DNA of 8,703 nt from Bacteroidota bacterium (lineage in GTDB: Bacteria > Bacteroidota > Kryptoniia > Kryptoniales > JAKASW01). A program made the position numbers and the translations under genes. Position 1 is the first letter of the stretch. Each line of letters opens with the position of its first letter. Of this stretch, positions 1 to 6,300 are shown one piece after another. The stretch is from contig JAJYGB010000227.1 in NCBI GenBank assembly GCA_021785235.1, forward strand, positions 1 through 8,703. The letters run 5' to 3'. The notes under the pieces are model-generated. The model saw nothing but the letters and a program-made list of their open reading frames with translations. It did no database searches and had not been told where the DNA came from.

Positions 1-417
1 CCCGAGCCACAGCTGAAGTTGTCCAGGGACATAACCGACAAGATCAGAGTTCACTCGATGATCGACGTCAGCGACGGGCTCGTCTCCGATATGCTTCACA
101 TCTGCAGGGCGAGCAGGGTATCGGCTTCACTCGATGAAGAGTTCATCCCGCTTGATCCCATCACGAAGCGAACGGCAAAGGAGTTTAACGAGGATCCCCT
201 CGCCTACGCGCTCTACGGCGGAGAGGACTACGAGCTCATCTTCACGATTGCCGAGAGTGATTATCAGAAACTTTACTCACTCGAGGGATACATCAGGCCC
301 ATAGGAAGGATAACGGAGGGTGAACCGCAAGTGACGATAAAACGAACGAACGGATCGAACGAAACTTACACCGACTTCCCCTCATACCAACATTTCGCAA
401 AAAGGAACAGGATCTAA
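1..417 (+). CDS. thiL: Thiamine-monophosphate kinase, C-terminal part (5' truncated by window)
   Basis: ThiL phosphorylates thiamine monophosphate to the coenzyme thiamine diphosphate with ATP, in the cytoplasm. The frame is open from base 1 (Pro-Glu-Pro-Gln-Leu...) to TAA at 415-417, giving 138 residues of a protein usually about 320-350 aa long; the start lies left of the window. Two family signatures are visible: MIDVSDGLVSDM (about 60-95 bp), the segment joining the N- and C-terminal AIRS-type domains, and YGGEDYELIF (about 217-246 bp) in the C-terminal domain. The spacing between them, with a 'DEEFIPLDP' segment in between, is also ThiL-like. The first ATG-like start at 19 is not a real start, because homology continues upstream of it. 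The gene converges on the next gene and its stop codon overlaps that gene's stop. There is no room for a separate terminator between them, and I see no strong hairpin there. Confidence 0.92.
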   Translation, partial: PEPQLKLSRDITDKIRVHSMIDVSDGLVSDMLHICRASRVSASLDEEFIPLDPITKRTAKEFNEDPLAYALYGGEDYELIFTIAESDYQKLYSLEGYIRPIGRITEGEPQVTIKRTNGSNETYTDFPSYQHFAKRNRI

Positions 418-1202
418 CCTGCCAGTCTTCCTGCGATCGAGCTTACCAGCGCGGGATTGTCGGAGATAACTCCGTCTACTCCCATTCTGATCATTTTTTC
501 TATCCTCCGCAGACCGTTCACCGTGTACACAAAGACGATAAGGCCGCGGGTATGGAATTCCTTCACCACTGTCGTGTTCAGGAAGAGATGGTTCAGTACA
601 ACCCCCTGCGCGCCGTACTGCAAAGGAAACGAGCGCGGGGTCGGATTGAGATTATGCCGATAGAGCGGGGCGAGCCGCAGGTGCGGCTTCCCGTAATGAA
701 GGAGCCGGAGTGCCTCGAGATTGAATGAAGTGAACATCACCTCGTCGCTCATGTGATGGCGTTCCACCAACCTGATACACTTTTCGACAAGCGCGGCGAC
801 GCCGTTGTGCCTGCGATGCTTCATCTCAATATTAAGCCTGACCTTCCCTTTCGCCAGCTCCAGAACCTCGTCGAGCAACGGCACCCTCTCTTCACGGAAT
901 CTTCCATCGAACCAGATGCCGGCATCCAACGACCTTATTTGCGACGCCGGAAGCCTGCTGACAAGGCCCGTCCCGTTTGTCGTTCTCCCCAGCCTGTAGT
1001 CATGGAAAACGATGACCTGTCCGTCGGCGGTTAGCATGACGTCCATCTCCAGCATATTGGCACCGGCTTTCATGGCCTTCTCAAATGCCATCATGGTGTT
1101 TTCGGGAGCCGCTGCGGAGAAGCCGCGGTGAGCGACGTTAAAGAAGCGTACCCCGTCTCCAAAAAGTGAGTGAACCACCTTAAATCTGAGTCCACGGCTC
1201 AT
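414..1202 (-). CDS. Glycerophosphodiester phosphodiesterase (GDPD family)
   Basis: It hydrolyses glycerophosphodiesters (deacylated phospholipids) to glycerol 3-phosphate and an alcohol. The 262-aa length is typical of bacterial GDPD enzymes, and no signal peptide is seen, so it should be cytoplasmic (UgpQ-like rather than periplasmic GlpQ-like). Family motifs occur in order: HRG (His25), PENT (33-36), EMDV (metal ligands Glu52 and Asp54), HD (His67, the second catalytic His), NIEMK (Glu126, third metal ligand), YTVN (226-229) and GVDGVISDNP (241-250). All expected catalytic residues are present. The ATG at 1202-1200 lies inside a heptad repeat and has only a weak GGCGG-like sequence upstream. 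An in-frame TGA sits two codons before it, so the true start is this ATG or a GTG at 1178-1176. It follows the lipoprotein gene by 53 bp on the same strand and could be co-transcribed with it. Its TAG stop (416-414) overlaps the thiL stop. The exact substrate is unknown. Confidence 0.93.
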   Translation of the reverse strand: MSRGLRFKVVHSLFGDGVRFFNVAHRGFSAAAPENTMMAFEKAMKAGANMLEMDVMLTADGQVIVFHDYRLGRTTNGTGLVSRLPASQIRSLDAGIWFDGRFREERVPLLDEVLELAKGKVRLNIEMKHRRHNGVAALVEKCIRLVERHHMSDEVMFTSFNLEALRLLHYGKPHLRLAPLYRHNLNPTPRSFPLQYGAQGVVLNHLFLNTTVVKEFHTRGLIVFVYTVNGLRRIEKMIRMGVDGVISDNPALVSSIAGRLAG

Positions 1203-1246
1203 AGCTCATAGCCGCCATTTGCCAGCTATGAACTACGAGCCATGAG
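1198..1246. repeat. Inverted heptad repeat between lipoprotein and GDPD genes
   Basis: On the plus strand there are two perfect copies of CTCATAG (1198-1204, 1205-1211), then a 14-nt spacer (1212-1225), then three inverted heptads, CTATGAA, CTACGAG and CCATGAG (1226-1246), all in exact 7-nt register. The two arms can form an imperfect stem. The left end overlaps the start codon and second codon of the GDPD gene (1202-1197). No T-run follows, so it is not an obvious terminator. It may be a small dispersed intergenic repeat; one window cannot show whether it recurs in the genome. Confidence 0.65.
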
Positions 1247-1255
1247 CTGTCATCA

Positions 1256-2272
1256 TTATTTCAATCTCAGGCTTGATACCGCCTTCTCAAACGCGGGCAG
1301 GAAATCTTTCTGCATCTCAGTCGCCCAGTTAAGAGTCACCCTGATCCATTTGTTGTTCTTCACGACGAAGTAGGCACGGCTTTGAATGCCTCTCATCGTG
1401 GAATAATTGATCTGGTAAGCTTCCAAACCATCAAGCTGGATCTTCTTGGTGCCCGAAACGTTCGGATACTTGCCTTTGTTCTGGTCAAATACCTTCTCAA
1501 CAGTCAACTTCTTGGCATCCAGAACGTCCACCTGGATCGTGCAGTCAACGCGATACCCCTGAACAATAACCGACGACTGCAGATCGCCGGAGGCTCCTTT
1601 CGGAGTCGCCGTGAAGTTGGCGGGGTACTGAATCGAAAAAACATCGTTCTGGTATGTGGCGAAGGTCGACGAAGGAATAAGATCTTCAGGCAACTGCTGT
1701 TTGGCAACGGCCTTCGGGATAATCTGGTAGGTCGTCTGCACGGTGTCGAAAATCGGAGCGTAACGTTTGAACTCCTTGTTGAAGCCCTGACATTCGTAGC
1801 CATATTCGATGCTGTCTGCGACAGCGAGGACGGCAGATCCGTAAATTGTGTTCCTGTTGTCGATCCTCAACGCGTACGGTATTTTTACCGCGGGTATTCC
1901 GGCCAGCGTCGTTTGGACATCAGGGTCGATCTGTGCCTGTTGCTGTCTCAAATTGTCCTTGAATTGTTCCACGACATCCTGAAGTCTCTGCCCTCCGATG
2001 TCCTGGGCATAAATATAAATTCTTACCCCGGGTTTAGAACTCGATGAAGGATCCGCGAATTTATTCCATGCATCTTGAGAGTTATAGATGTTCAGTTTGC
2101 CTGGTTCACTTGACTGCTGCCAATCTGCCGGTACACTTATGGCAAAAAGGTTCAGCGCGTCTCTGTAGCTCTGCAGAGGGGGCACCTCAACCGGTGCGCT
2201 CTTCTGGCAAGCTACGAAAGTGACCGCCAGGACAGTAACGATCAAAAACTCTTTAACAATTCTCGAATTCAT
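1256..2272 (-). CDS. Probable lipoprotein with two tandem PsbP/DcrB-like domains
   Basis: This is a 338-aa probable envelope lipoprotein of unknown role. The N-terminus has a short charged start, a hydrophobic segment (about residues 9-21) and Cys22 in the context FVAC, an acceptable but not perfect lipobox. The mature part seems to contain two similar domains (about 36-185 and 206-337). Each begins with an aromatic-rich strand pattern ('LFAISVPADW' against 'VFSIQYPANF') and ends with a helix after an aromatic strand ('YAPIFDTVQTTYQ' against 'FLPAFEKAVSSLRL'). This pattern suits the PsbP/Mog1/DcrB (DUF1795-like) fold; that assignment is an inference from pattern. No catalytic motif is seen. 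The ATG at 2272 has a strong ribosome binding site (GAGGAG, 6 nt upstream), which fixes the start. It is divergent from the S46 peptidase gene and lies 53 bp upstream of the GDPD gene on the same strand. A sigma70-like promoter lies about 80-110 bp upstream. Confidence 0.8.
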   Translation of the reverse strand: MNSRIVKEFLIVTVLAVTFVACQKSAPVEVPPLQSYRDALNLFAISVPADWQQSSEPGKLNIYNSQDAWNKFADPSSSSKPGVRIYIYAQDIGGQRLQDVVEQFKDNLRQQQAQIDPDVQTTLAGIPAVKIPYALRIDNRNTIYGSAVLAVADSIEYGYECQGFNKEFKRYAPIFDTVQTTYQIIPKAVAKQQLPEDLIPSSTFATYQNDVFSIQYPANFTATPKGASGDLQSSVIVQGYRVDCTIQVDVLDAKKLTVEKVFDQNKGKYPNVSGTKKIQLDGLEAYQINYSTMRGIQSRAYFVVKNNKWIRVTLNWATEMQKDFLPAFEKAVSSLRLK

Positions 2273-2351
2273 TGTTGCGCTCCTCTATTTGGTATGCCGC
2301 ACTCTTGTCCCGAAGGCCAGGGGCCCAATCGGCAATTCCTTCGGCTGCGGA

Positions 2352-2380
2352 AATATATCAATTTCGGGCAGAAATAACAA
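2352..2380 (-). promoter_or_regulatory. Candidate sigma70-type promoter for the two-domain lipoprotein
   Basis: Read on the minus strand, TTGTTA (2380-2375, 4 of 6 matches to the -35 consensus) is followed after exactly 17 bp by TATATT (2357-2352, 5 of 6 matches to the -10 consensus). The predicted transcript would have a leader of roughly 70 nt before the ATG at 2272. A 12-bp palindrome lies 3 bp upstream of the -35 element. This is a pattern match only. If the host is a Bacteroidota member, its main sigma factor may prefer another motif. Confidence 0.4.
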
Positions 2381-2383
2381 CAT

Positions 2384-2395
2384 TGAAAGCTTTCA
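2384..2395. promoter_or_regulatory. 12-bp perfect palindrome, possible operator
   Basis: TGAAAGCTTTCA is a perfect 12-bp palindrome in the divergent intergenic region. It lies just upstream of the candidate -35 element of the lipoprotein promoter, a typical place for a dimeric regulator to bind. There is no loop or T-run, so a terminator is unlikely. No regulator is encoded in the window, so the role is inferred from position alone. Confidence 0.25.
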
Positions 2396-2458
2396 CGTGA
2401 GCGCCTGGAGCAAGGCAAAGTCAACATCCGGCCGGCGGGGGAGGAGGTCTCGCTCGCG

Positions 2459-2476
2459 GCAAATGTGATCATTTGC
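2459..2476. promoter_or_regulatory. Interrupted palindrome upstream of the S46 peptidase gene
   Basis: GCAAATG-TGAT-CATTTGC has perfect 7-bp arms around a 4-nt spacer and sits 63 bp before the peptidase start codon. Position and symmetry fit an operator or a short leader hairpin. I could not find a convincing -35/-10 pair or TAnnTTTG element for this gene next to it; TAAATTCG at 2504-2511 is a near match to TAnnTTTG but has no partner at the right distance. Confidence 0.3.
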
Positions 2477-2538
2477 GCAGACGATTTTCTCGACTAATTC
2501 CCTTAAATTCGAAGCGACAAAAAAACAAAGGGGCCATA

Positions 2539-4719
2539 ATGAAAAGTACCTTTGCAAGATCCGTTTTCTTTACCTTCACGGCAGCCCTAATTATGTTAGC
2601 AGGTTGCTCAACTTACCAGGCGACGAAGTCCTCGCCACAACTTTACTTCAATCCCGACACCGTTACCGCCAGCAACTTCGACAACGGCAAGATGTGGACA
2701 TTCGACTATCCGCCGATCAACGAATTCAGAGAAGAGTATAAGTTTTCGCCCGACTCGGCGTGGTTTGCTAAGACGCGTCTGGCGGCCCTCCGGCTGCCGG
2801 GGTGCTCGGCTTCATTTATCTCCGAAGACGGCCTCGTTCTGACGAATCATCACTGCGCCAGGATGGCGCTGGAAAAAGTCAATCGCCCGGGAGAAGATCT
2901 TCCCGACAGCGGTTTTTATGCCGCGACTCTCGCGGACGAAAGAAAGGTCGATGGATTTTACGCGGACCAGCTGGTTCTCATCAAAGACGTGACCGCCGAA
3001 GTCCAGAAAGCTTTCGAGACCGGACCGACCGCGCGCGCGAAAGTAGCCAACGGGAACGCTGAAATGCGCAGGCTGGAAAACGAGTACCGCGCCAAGTTCA
3101 AGGAGTCCAACCCGGCTGACTCCATGATATTCCAGGTGGTGACTTTTTACAACGGAGGCCGCTATTCACTATACGGTTATCACCGGTATACTGACGTCAG
3201 GCTTGTGTTTGCTCCGCAGATGATCGTCGCATATTTCGGAGGCGATTACGACAACTTCACCTACCCACGTTACGATCTCGATTGCGCGCTGTTCAGGATT
3301 TACGGCAATGACGGGAAACCGCTTCATACCAACGACTACTTCACGTGGAGTCAAAACGGAGCGCATGAAGGCGAGCCTGTGTTCGTCATCGGGAATCCCG
3401 GGAGAACCGGAAGACTTGTTTCAGTCGCACAACTCAAGTTCAACCGCGACTACGCCTACCCCTTTATTGTGCAGACTCTCCAGCGAATGCAGGATATGTA
3501 CTCGGATTACATCGCACGGCACCCTGAGATGAAAATGAAGTACGAGAACAGACTCTTTTTCACCTCAAACTCATTGAAGGCATACACCGGTATGCTGCAA
3601 GGGCTCCGGGATCCGTACCTGATGGCAAGGAAAGAGGCGTTTGAACGTGGCTTCAAGTCCGAGGTGGAGAAGAACCCGGCTCTGGAAGAAAATTTCGGAA
3701 AAATATGGGAAGATCTGGCTAAAGTCGAAAAAGATAAATCTTCCATATTTGACAAGCATCTGGCGGGCGAGCTCTCCGGTTACGGTTCGTCGTCATACTT
3801 CCGGTTAGCTGCAAAATTGGTGGACTACGCCAACGCAATGAGCCGTCCGGAATCTGAACGACCTTACGACATGAGGGGCGACAAACTTGCAACGTATAAG
3901 TCAAAATTCTTCCCTTCAGATTTCGACCGCAGTTTCGAGAAAGAGCTCCTTGCGTTTCAACTGGGGAATTTGCAGTCCACACTCGGCGAGGGTAACAAAG
4001 CTTTCGATCAACTCCTCGACGGACGAACACCAAAGGATGCAGCCGAATATCTTTCCAGCAAAAGCTCGCTAGGTGACAGCAGCAAGGTTGCCGCCATGCT
4101 GGGTGAGAGTCCGAGCGTCATTTTGAATTCGACAGATCCGTTCATTCGATACGTTGTGACGACAAAAGCCCAGAATGCCGAGATAGAGAACAAATACGAG
4201 AGACTCTCCGCCGAAGAGACCTCGGACAACTTGTCACTCGGCAGGGCAATGTACGAGGTCTACGGCACATCCATTCCCCCGGATGCGACCTTCACACTGA
4301 GAATTGCCGACGGCGTCGTCGAAGGATATCCTTACAACGGGACCATCGCTCCGCCCATGACGACTTTTTACGGGATGTACAACAGGTATTACGGATTCGG
4401 GAAGAAATATCCATGGAGTCTGCCGTCTGTCTGGCAGAATCCGCCGGCGGACTTCAATCTGAGCACGCCGCTTGATTTTGTGATGACAAGCGACATTATC
4501 GGCGGCAACTCGGGAAGCCCGGTCATAAACGAGAAGCGACAATTCGTCGGACTTATTTTCGACGGCAACATCGAAAGTCTTCCAGGCAATTTCATCTATG
4601 TTCCTTCGGTCAACCGTGCTGTCGCGGTCCACTCCGATGCGATTCCGCAGGCGTTGAAGTATATCTACCACGCCGACAGGATAGTAAATGAAATCAGGAC
4701 CGGGAAGATTGAAGAGTGA
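2539..4719 (+). CDS. S46 family dipeptidyl-peptidase, DPP7-like (glycine type), probable lipoprotein
   Basis: S46 enzymes are serine exopeptidases that remove dipeptides from the N-terminus of peptides outside the cytoplasm. The 726-aa length matches the family (about 720). Residues 1-23 form a lipoprotein signal with a classic lipobox LAGC (Cys23). The triad is visible: His105 in LTNHHC, Asp248 in YPRYDLDCALFR, and Ser658 in GGNSGSPV. Cys89 and Cys106 sit like the chymotrypsin disulfide around the active His. Eighteen residues after the Ser is Gly676 (FDGN); Porphyromonas DPP7 has Gly at the equivalent place and DPP11 has Arg, so a preference for hydrophobic or aliphatic rather than acidic penultimate residues is inferred. 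The ATG at 2539 is chosen because AAGGGG precedes it and the signal peptide begins there; the longer frame from TTG at 2473 would put 22 charged residues before the signal. A strong hairpin follows the gene. Confidence 0.94.
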   Translation: MKSTFARSVFFTFTAALIMLAGCSTYQATKSSPQLYFNPDTVTASNFDNGKMWTFDYPPINEFREEYKFSPDSAWFAKTRLAALRLPGCSASFISEDGLVLTNHHCARMALEKVNRPGEDLPDSGFYAATLADERKVDGFYADQLVLIKDVTAEVQKAFETGPTARAKVANGNAEMRRLENEYRAKFKESNPADSMIFQVVTFYNGGRYSLYGYHRYTDVRLVFAPQMIVAYFGGDYDNFTYPRYDLDCALFRIYGNDGKPLHTNDYFTWSQNGAHEGEPVFVIGNPGRTGRLVSVAQLKFNRDYAYPFIVQTLQRMQDMYSDYIARHPEMKMKYENRLFFTSNSLKAYTGMLQGLRDPYLMARKEAFERGFKSEVEKNPALEENFGKIWEDLAKVEKDKSSIFDKHLAGELSGYGSSSYFRLAAKLVDYANAMSRPESERPYDMRGDKLATYKSKFFPSDFDRSFEKELLAFQLGNLQSTLGEGNKAFDQLLDGRTPKDAAEYLSSKSSLGDSSKVAAMLGESPSVILNSTDPFIRYVVTTKAQNAEIENKYERLSAEETSDNLSLGRAMYEVYGTSIPPDATFTLRIADGVVEGYPYNGTIAPPMTTFYGMYNRYYGFGKKYPWSLPSVWQNPPADFNLSTPLDFVMTSDIIGGNSGSPVINEKRQFVGLIFDGNIESLPGNFIYVPSVNRAVAVHSDAIPQALKYIYHADRIVNEIRTGKIEE

Positions 4720-4724
4720 GTCGG

Positions 4725-4757
4725 CAGTAGATAGAAATTAGAAGTCAGAAATAAGGA
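4725..4757. repeat. AG-rich low-complexity patch after the S46 gene
   Basis: Just after the S46 stop codon lies a run of degenerate units built on AGAAGT/AGAAAT (for example tagaaattagaagtcagaa, 4731-4749). The strand bias (A and G, almost no C) contrasts with the balanced flanks. It may be a remnant of a short tandem repeat or a dispersed intergenic element. Only one copy is visible here, so its nature is open. Confidence 0.35.
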
Positions 4758-4768
4758 ACAGGAGAAAA

Positions 4769-4802
4769 GAAGTGGCTGTCGCCTTCAGGTGGCGGCCACT
4801 TT
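4769..4802. terminator. Strong hairpin, probable bidirectional terminator between convergent genes
   Basis: AGTGGCTGTCGCC (4771-4783) pairs along its whole 13 nt with GGTGGCGGCCACT (4788-4800) around a TTCA loop, counting three G-U pairs on the plus-strand RNA. The stem can be extended by one A-U and one G-U pair. On the plus strand it is followed by TTTCTCATCT. On the minus strand it is followed by TCTTTTCTCC, from the A-rich stretch before the stem. It lies 51 bp after the S46 stop and ends within 2 nt of the M20 gene's TGA, so it can end transcription of both converging genes. The T-tracts are interrupted, so strength is uncertain. Confidence 0.75.
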
Positions 4803-4803
4803 C

Positions 4804-6177
4804 TCATCTCCGGCCGAGTTTCTCGTAAAGAACGGCTACAGTTTTTATCCCGTCAAAGAAATGTCTCAGGTAGAGGTGCTCGTTCGGTGCATGACTGTTC
4901 TCGTCCGGCAAACCGAATCCGAGGAGGACCACCGGCGCGTCAAGTGCTTGCTGAAAAGTCAAGACCTCGGGTATCGATCCGCCCTCACGGATGAAATAAG
5001 GTTTTTTGCCGAATACAAGCTCAAGAGCATCTGACGCAGCCCTCACGGCGGGATGATCGATCGGCGTCAGAGCCGGCTCGCCGCTGTGCATCTTCTTTAC
5101 GGCAACCTTGACGGTAGGCGGAGCAATTTGTCGAACATGTGTTTCGAAAAGCTCGATAATCTTCGAGGAGCGCTGATTAGGGACGAGCCGCATGCTGATC
5201 TTTGCAGTTGCCTTCGCCGGGATAATTGTTTTCGCTCCTTCTCCCGTGAACCCACCGTAAATCCCGTTGACATCGAGAGTGGGCCTGATCCAGAGACGTT
5301 CGTTGGTCGTGTAGCCATACTCACCGTACGGCGCGACTGCACCGGACTGACGGAGAAATTCTTCATCGGTGTAAGGCAGCCTGGCGATTTCACCGCGCTC
5401 CTGCTTAGAGACATCAAGCACATCGTCGTAGAAATGCGGCACGGTAACCCGGGCGTACTTGTCGTGGAGTTTCGAGATTATATCCGCAAGGACGTGAACC
5501 GGGTTCTCGACAGCGCCGCCGAACGAGCCCGAATGCAGATCGATCCCCGCGTTCTCGACGGTAAGTTCGATATACGCCATACCGCGGAGTCCGTAACAGA
5601 TCGTCGGCATGTCACGTCCGTACATCGAGGTATCGGAAATCACTACGACATCCGCATTGAGCAGCTCGGCGTGAGAGCGTATGAACGGTTCGAGATGGAC
5701 ACTGCCGATTTCTTCCTCTCCCTCGAAAATGTACTTCAGGTTGACGGGTAGACTTTTGAAGAGCGTCCTGAAAGATTCGAACGCCTTCAGATGGATGAAG
5801 AGTTGTCCTTTGTCGTCGGTCGATCCGCGCGCGTAGAGGTCGGCTCCTTTAACGGTTGGTTCGAAAGGCGGGGTCACCCATTCTGAAAGAGGATCCACCG
5901 GCTGGACGTCGTAGTGACCGTAAACAAGCACTGTCGGTTTGTCGCCGGCGTGAATGTGGTCGCCATAAACCAAAGGATTACCTTCGGTTTGAAACAACCT
6001 GACGTTTTCGATTCCTGCAGAGCTCATCATACCGGCGATTGTCTCCGCACAACGAACCATCTCCCCTTTTTTCGACGGATCGGCGGAGATGCTTTGTATC
6101 CTTAGAATAGTTCCCAGTTCTTTGAGAAATTCATCTTTTCTCGAATCGACATGTGCCGACAGTTTGGGATAGTCCAC
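4804..6177 (-). CDS. M20 family metallodipeptidase (CNDP-like)
   Basis: This is a di-zinc exopeptidase that probably splits dipeptides in the cytoplasm; no signal peptide is visible. The 457-aa length fits M20 dipeptidases of the carnosinase/CNDP-like group. Expected residues occur in order: His88 and Asp90 (GHYDVQP), bridging Asp121 (ARGSTDDKGQ), general base Glu155 and metal ligand Glu156 (EGEEEIGS), Asp182 (ISDTS), and His429 (ENSHAPNE). The lid (dimerisation) domain spans roughly 200-315, with a conserved LHSG near 214-217. The start is GTG at 6177-6175, supported by GGAG 6 nt upstream and an in-frame TGA two codons before it. The stop lies 2 nt from the shared hairpin. The gene is downstream of the two cysteine-rich lipoprotein loci and DPP III on the same strand, but the gap of over 100 bp and a promoter-like element suggest its own transcription. 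Exact substrate is unknown. Confidence 0.93.
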   Translation of the reverse strand: MDYPKLSAHVDSRKDEFLKELGTILRIQSISADPSKKGEMVRCAETIAGMMSSAGIENVRLFQTEGNPLVYGDHIHAGDKPTVLVYGHYDVQPVDPLSEWVTPPFEPTVKGADLYARGSTDDKGQLFIHLKAFESFRTLFKSLPVNLKYIFEGEEEIGSVHLEPFIRSHAELLNADVVVISDTSMYGRDMPTICYGLRGMAYIELTVENAGIDLHSGSFGGAVENPVHVLADIISKLHDKYARVTVPHFYDDVLDVSKQERGEIARLPYTDEEFLRQSGAVAPYGEYGYTTNERLWIRPTLDVNGIYGGFTGEGAKTIIPAKATAKISMRLVPNQRSSKIIELFETHVRQIAPPTVKVAVKKMHSGEPALTPIDHPAVRAASDALELVFGKKPYFIREGGSIPEVLTFQQALDAPVVLLGFGLPDENSHAPNEHLYLRHFFDGIKTVAVLYEKLGRR

Positions 6178-6202
6178 GATTCACTCCGGTGTTTGTCCAT
6201 GA

Positions 6203-6210
6203 CAAATATA
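6203..6210 (-). promoter_or_regulatory. Candidate Bacteroidota-type -7 element (TAnnTTTG) for the M20 gene
   Basis: On the minus strand TATATTTG fits TAnnTTTG, the -7 element used by the main sigma factor of Bacteroidota, and ends 25 nt before the GTG start at 6177. A clear TTTG -33 element is not present at the usual spacing; the sequence there is AATTCG-like. The overlapping TACTAT is only a 4 of 6 match to a sigma70 -10. Support comes from position and one motif. Confidence 0.35.
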
Positions 6211-6275
6211 GTAAACCGCGGCGAGATGCCGAATTAATTAAGAGAGATCTCGCGGGGTTCGGTCCAAACGCCGGC

Positions 6276-6300
6276 GCCGATAGACATCGGCATTTTAAAA
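6276..6300 (+). terminator. Small hairpin with T-stretch beside the broken lipoprotein gene
   Basis: GCCGAT (6276-6281), loop AGAC, ATCGGC (6286-6291) forms a perfect 6-bp stem. On the plus strand ATTTTAAAA follows, which looks like a weak intrinsic terminator, but no plus-strand gene ends here. On the minus strand the hairpin lies directly after the TAA of the broken gene (6297-6295) but is followed by GCC-rich sequence, not a T-run. Its function, if any, is unclear. Confidence 0.3.

Noticed and set aside
340..365. CGAA-rich short repeat near the end of thiL
   Set aside because: It lies inside coding sequence and reflects a run of Lys, Arg, Thr, Asn and Gly codons; it does not extend outside the gene.
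1382..2047. 221-codon plus-strand frame opposite the two-domain lipoprotein
   Set aside because: The minus-strand protein has a signal peptide, a strong ribosome binding site and repeated domains; the plus frame has Arg/Leu-rich shadow composition.
2350..2365. GAAAT-atatca-ATTTC inverted repeat
   Set aside because: Five-bp AT-rich arms overlapping a -10 element are easily explained by chance and promoter composition.
2473..2538. Longer N-terminus for the S46 peptidase from TTG at 2473
   Set aside because: It would add 22 basic residues before a clean lipoprotein signal, and the TTG lies inside the 2459-2476 palindrome. The ATG at 2539 has AAGGGG upstream.
5053..5751. 232-codon plus-strand frame opposite the M20 gene
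   Set aside because: It lies wholly antisense to a gene with a complete M20 active site and has no recognisable domain; it is a shadow frame.
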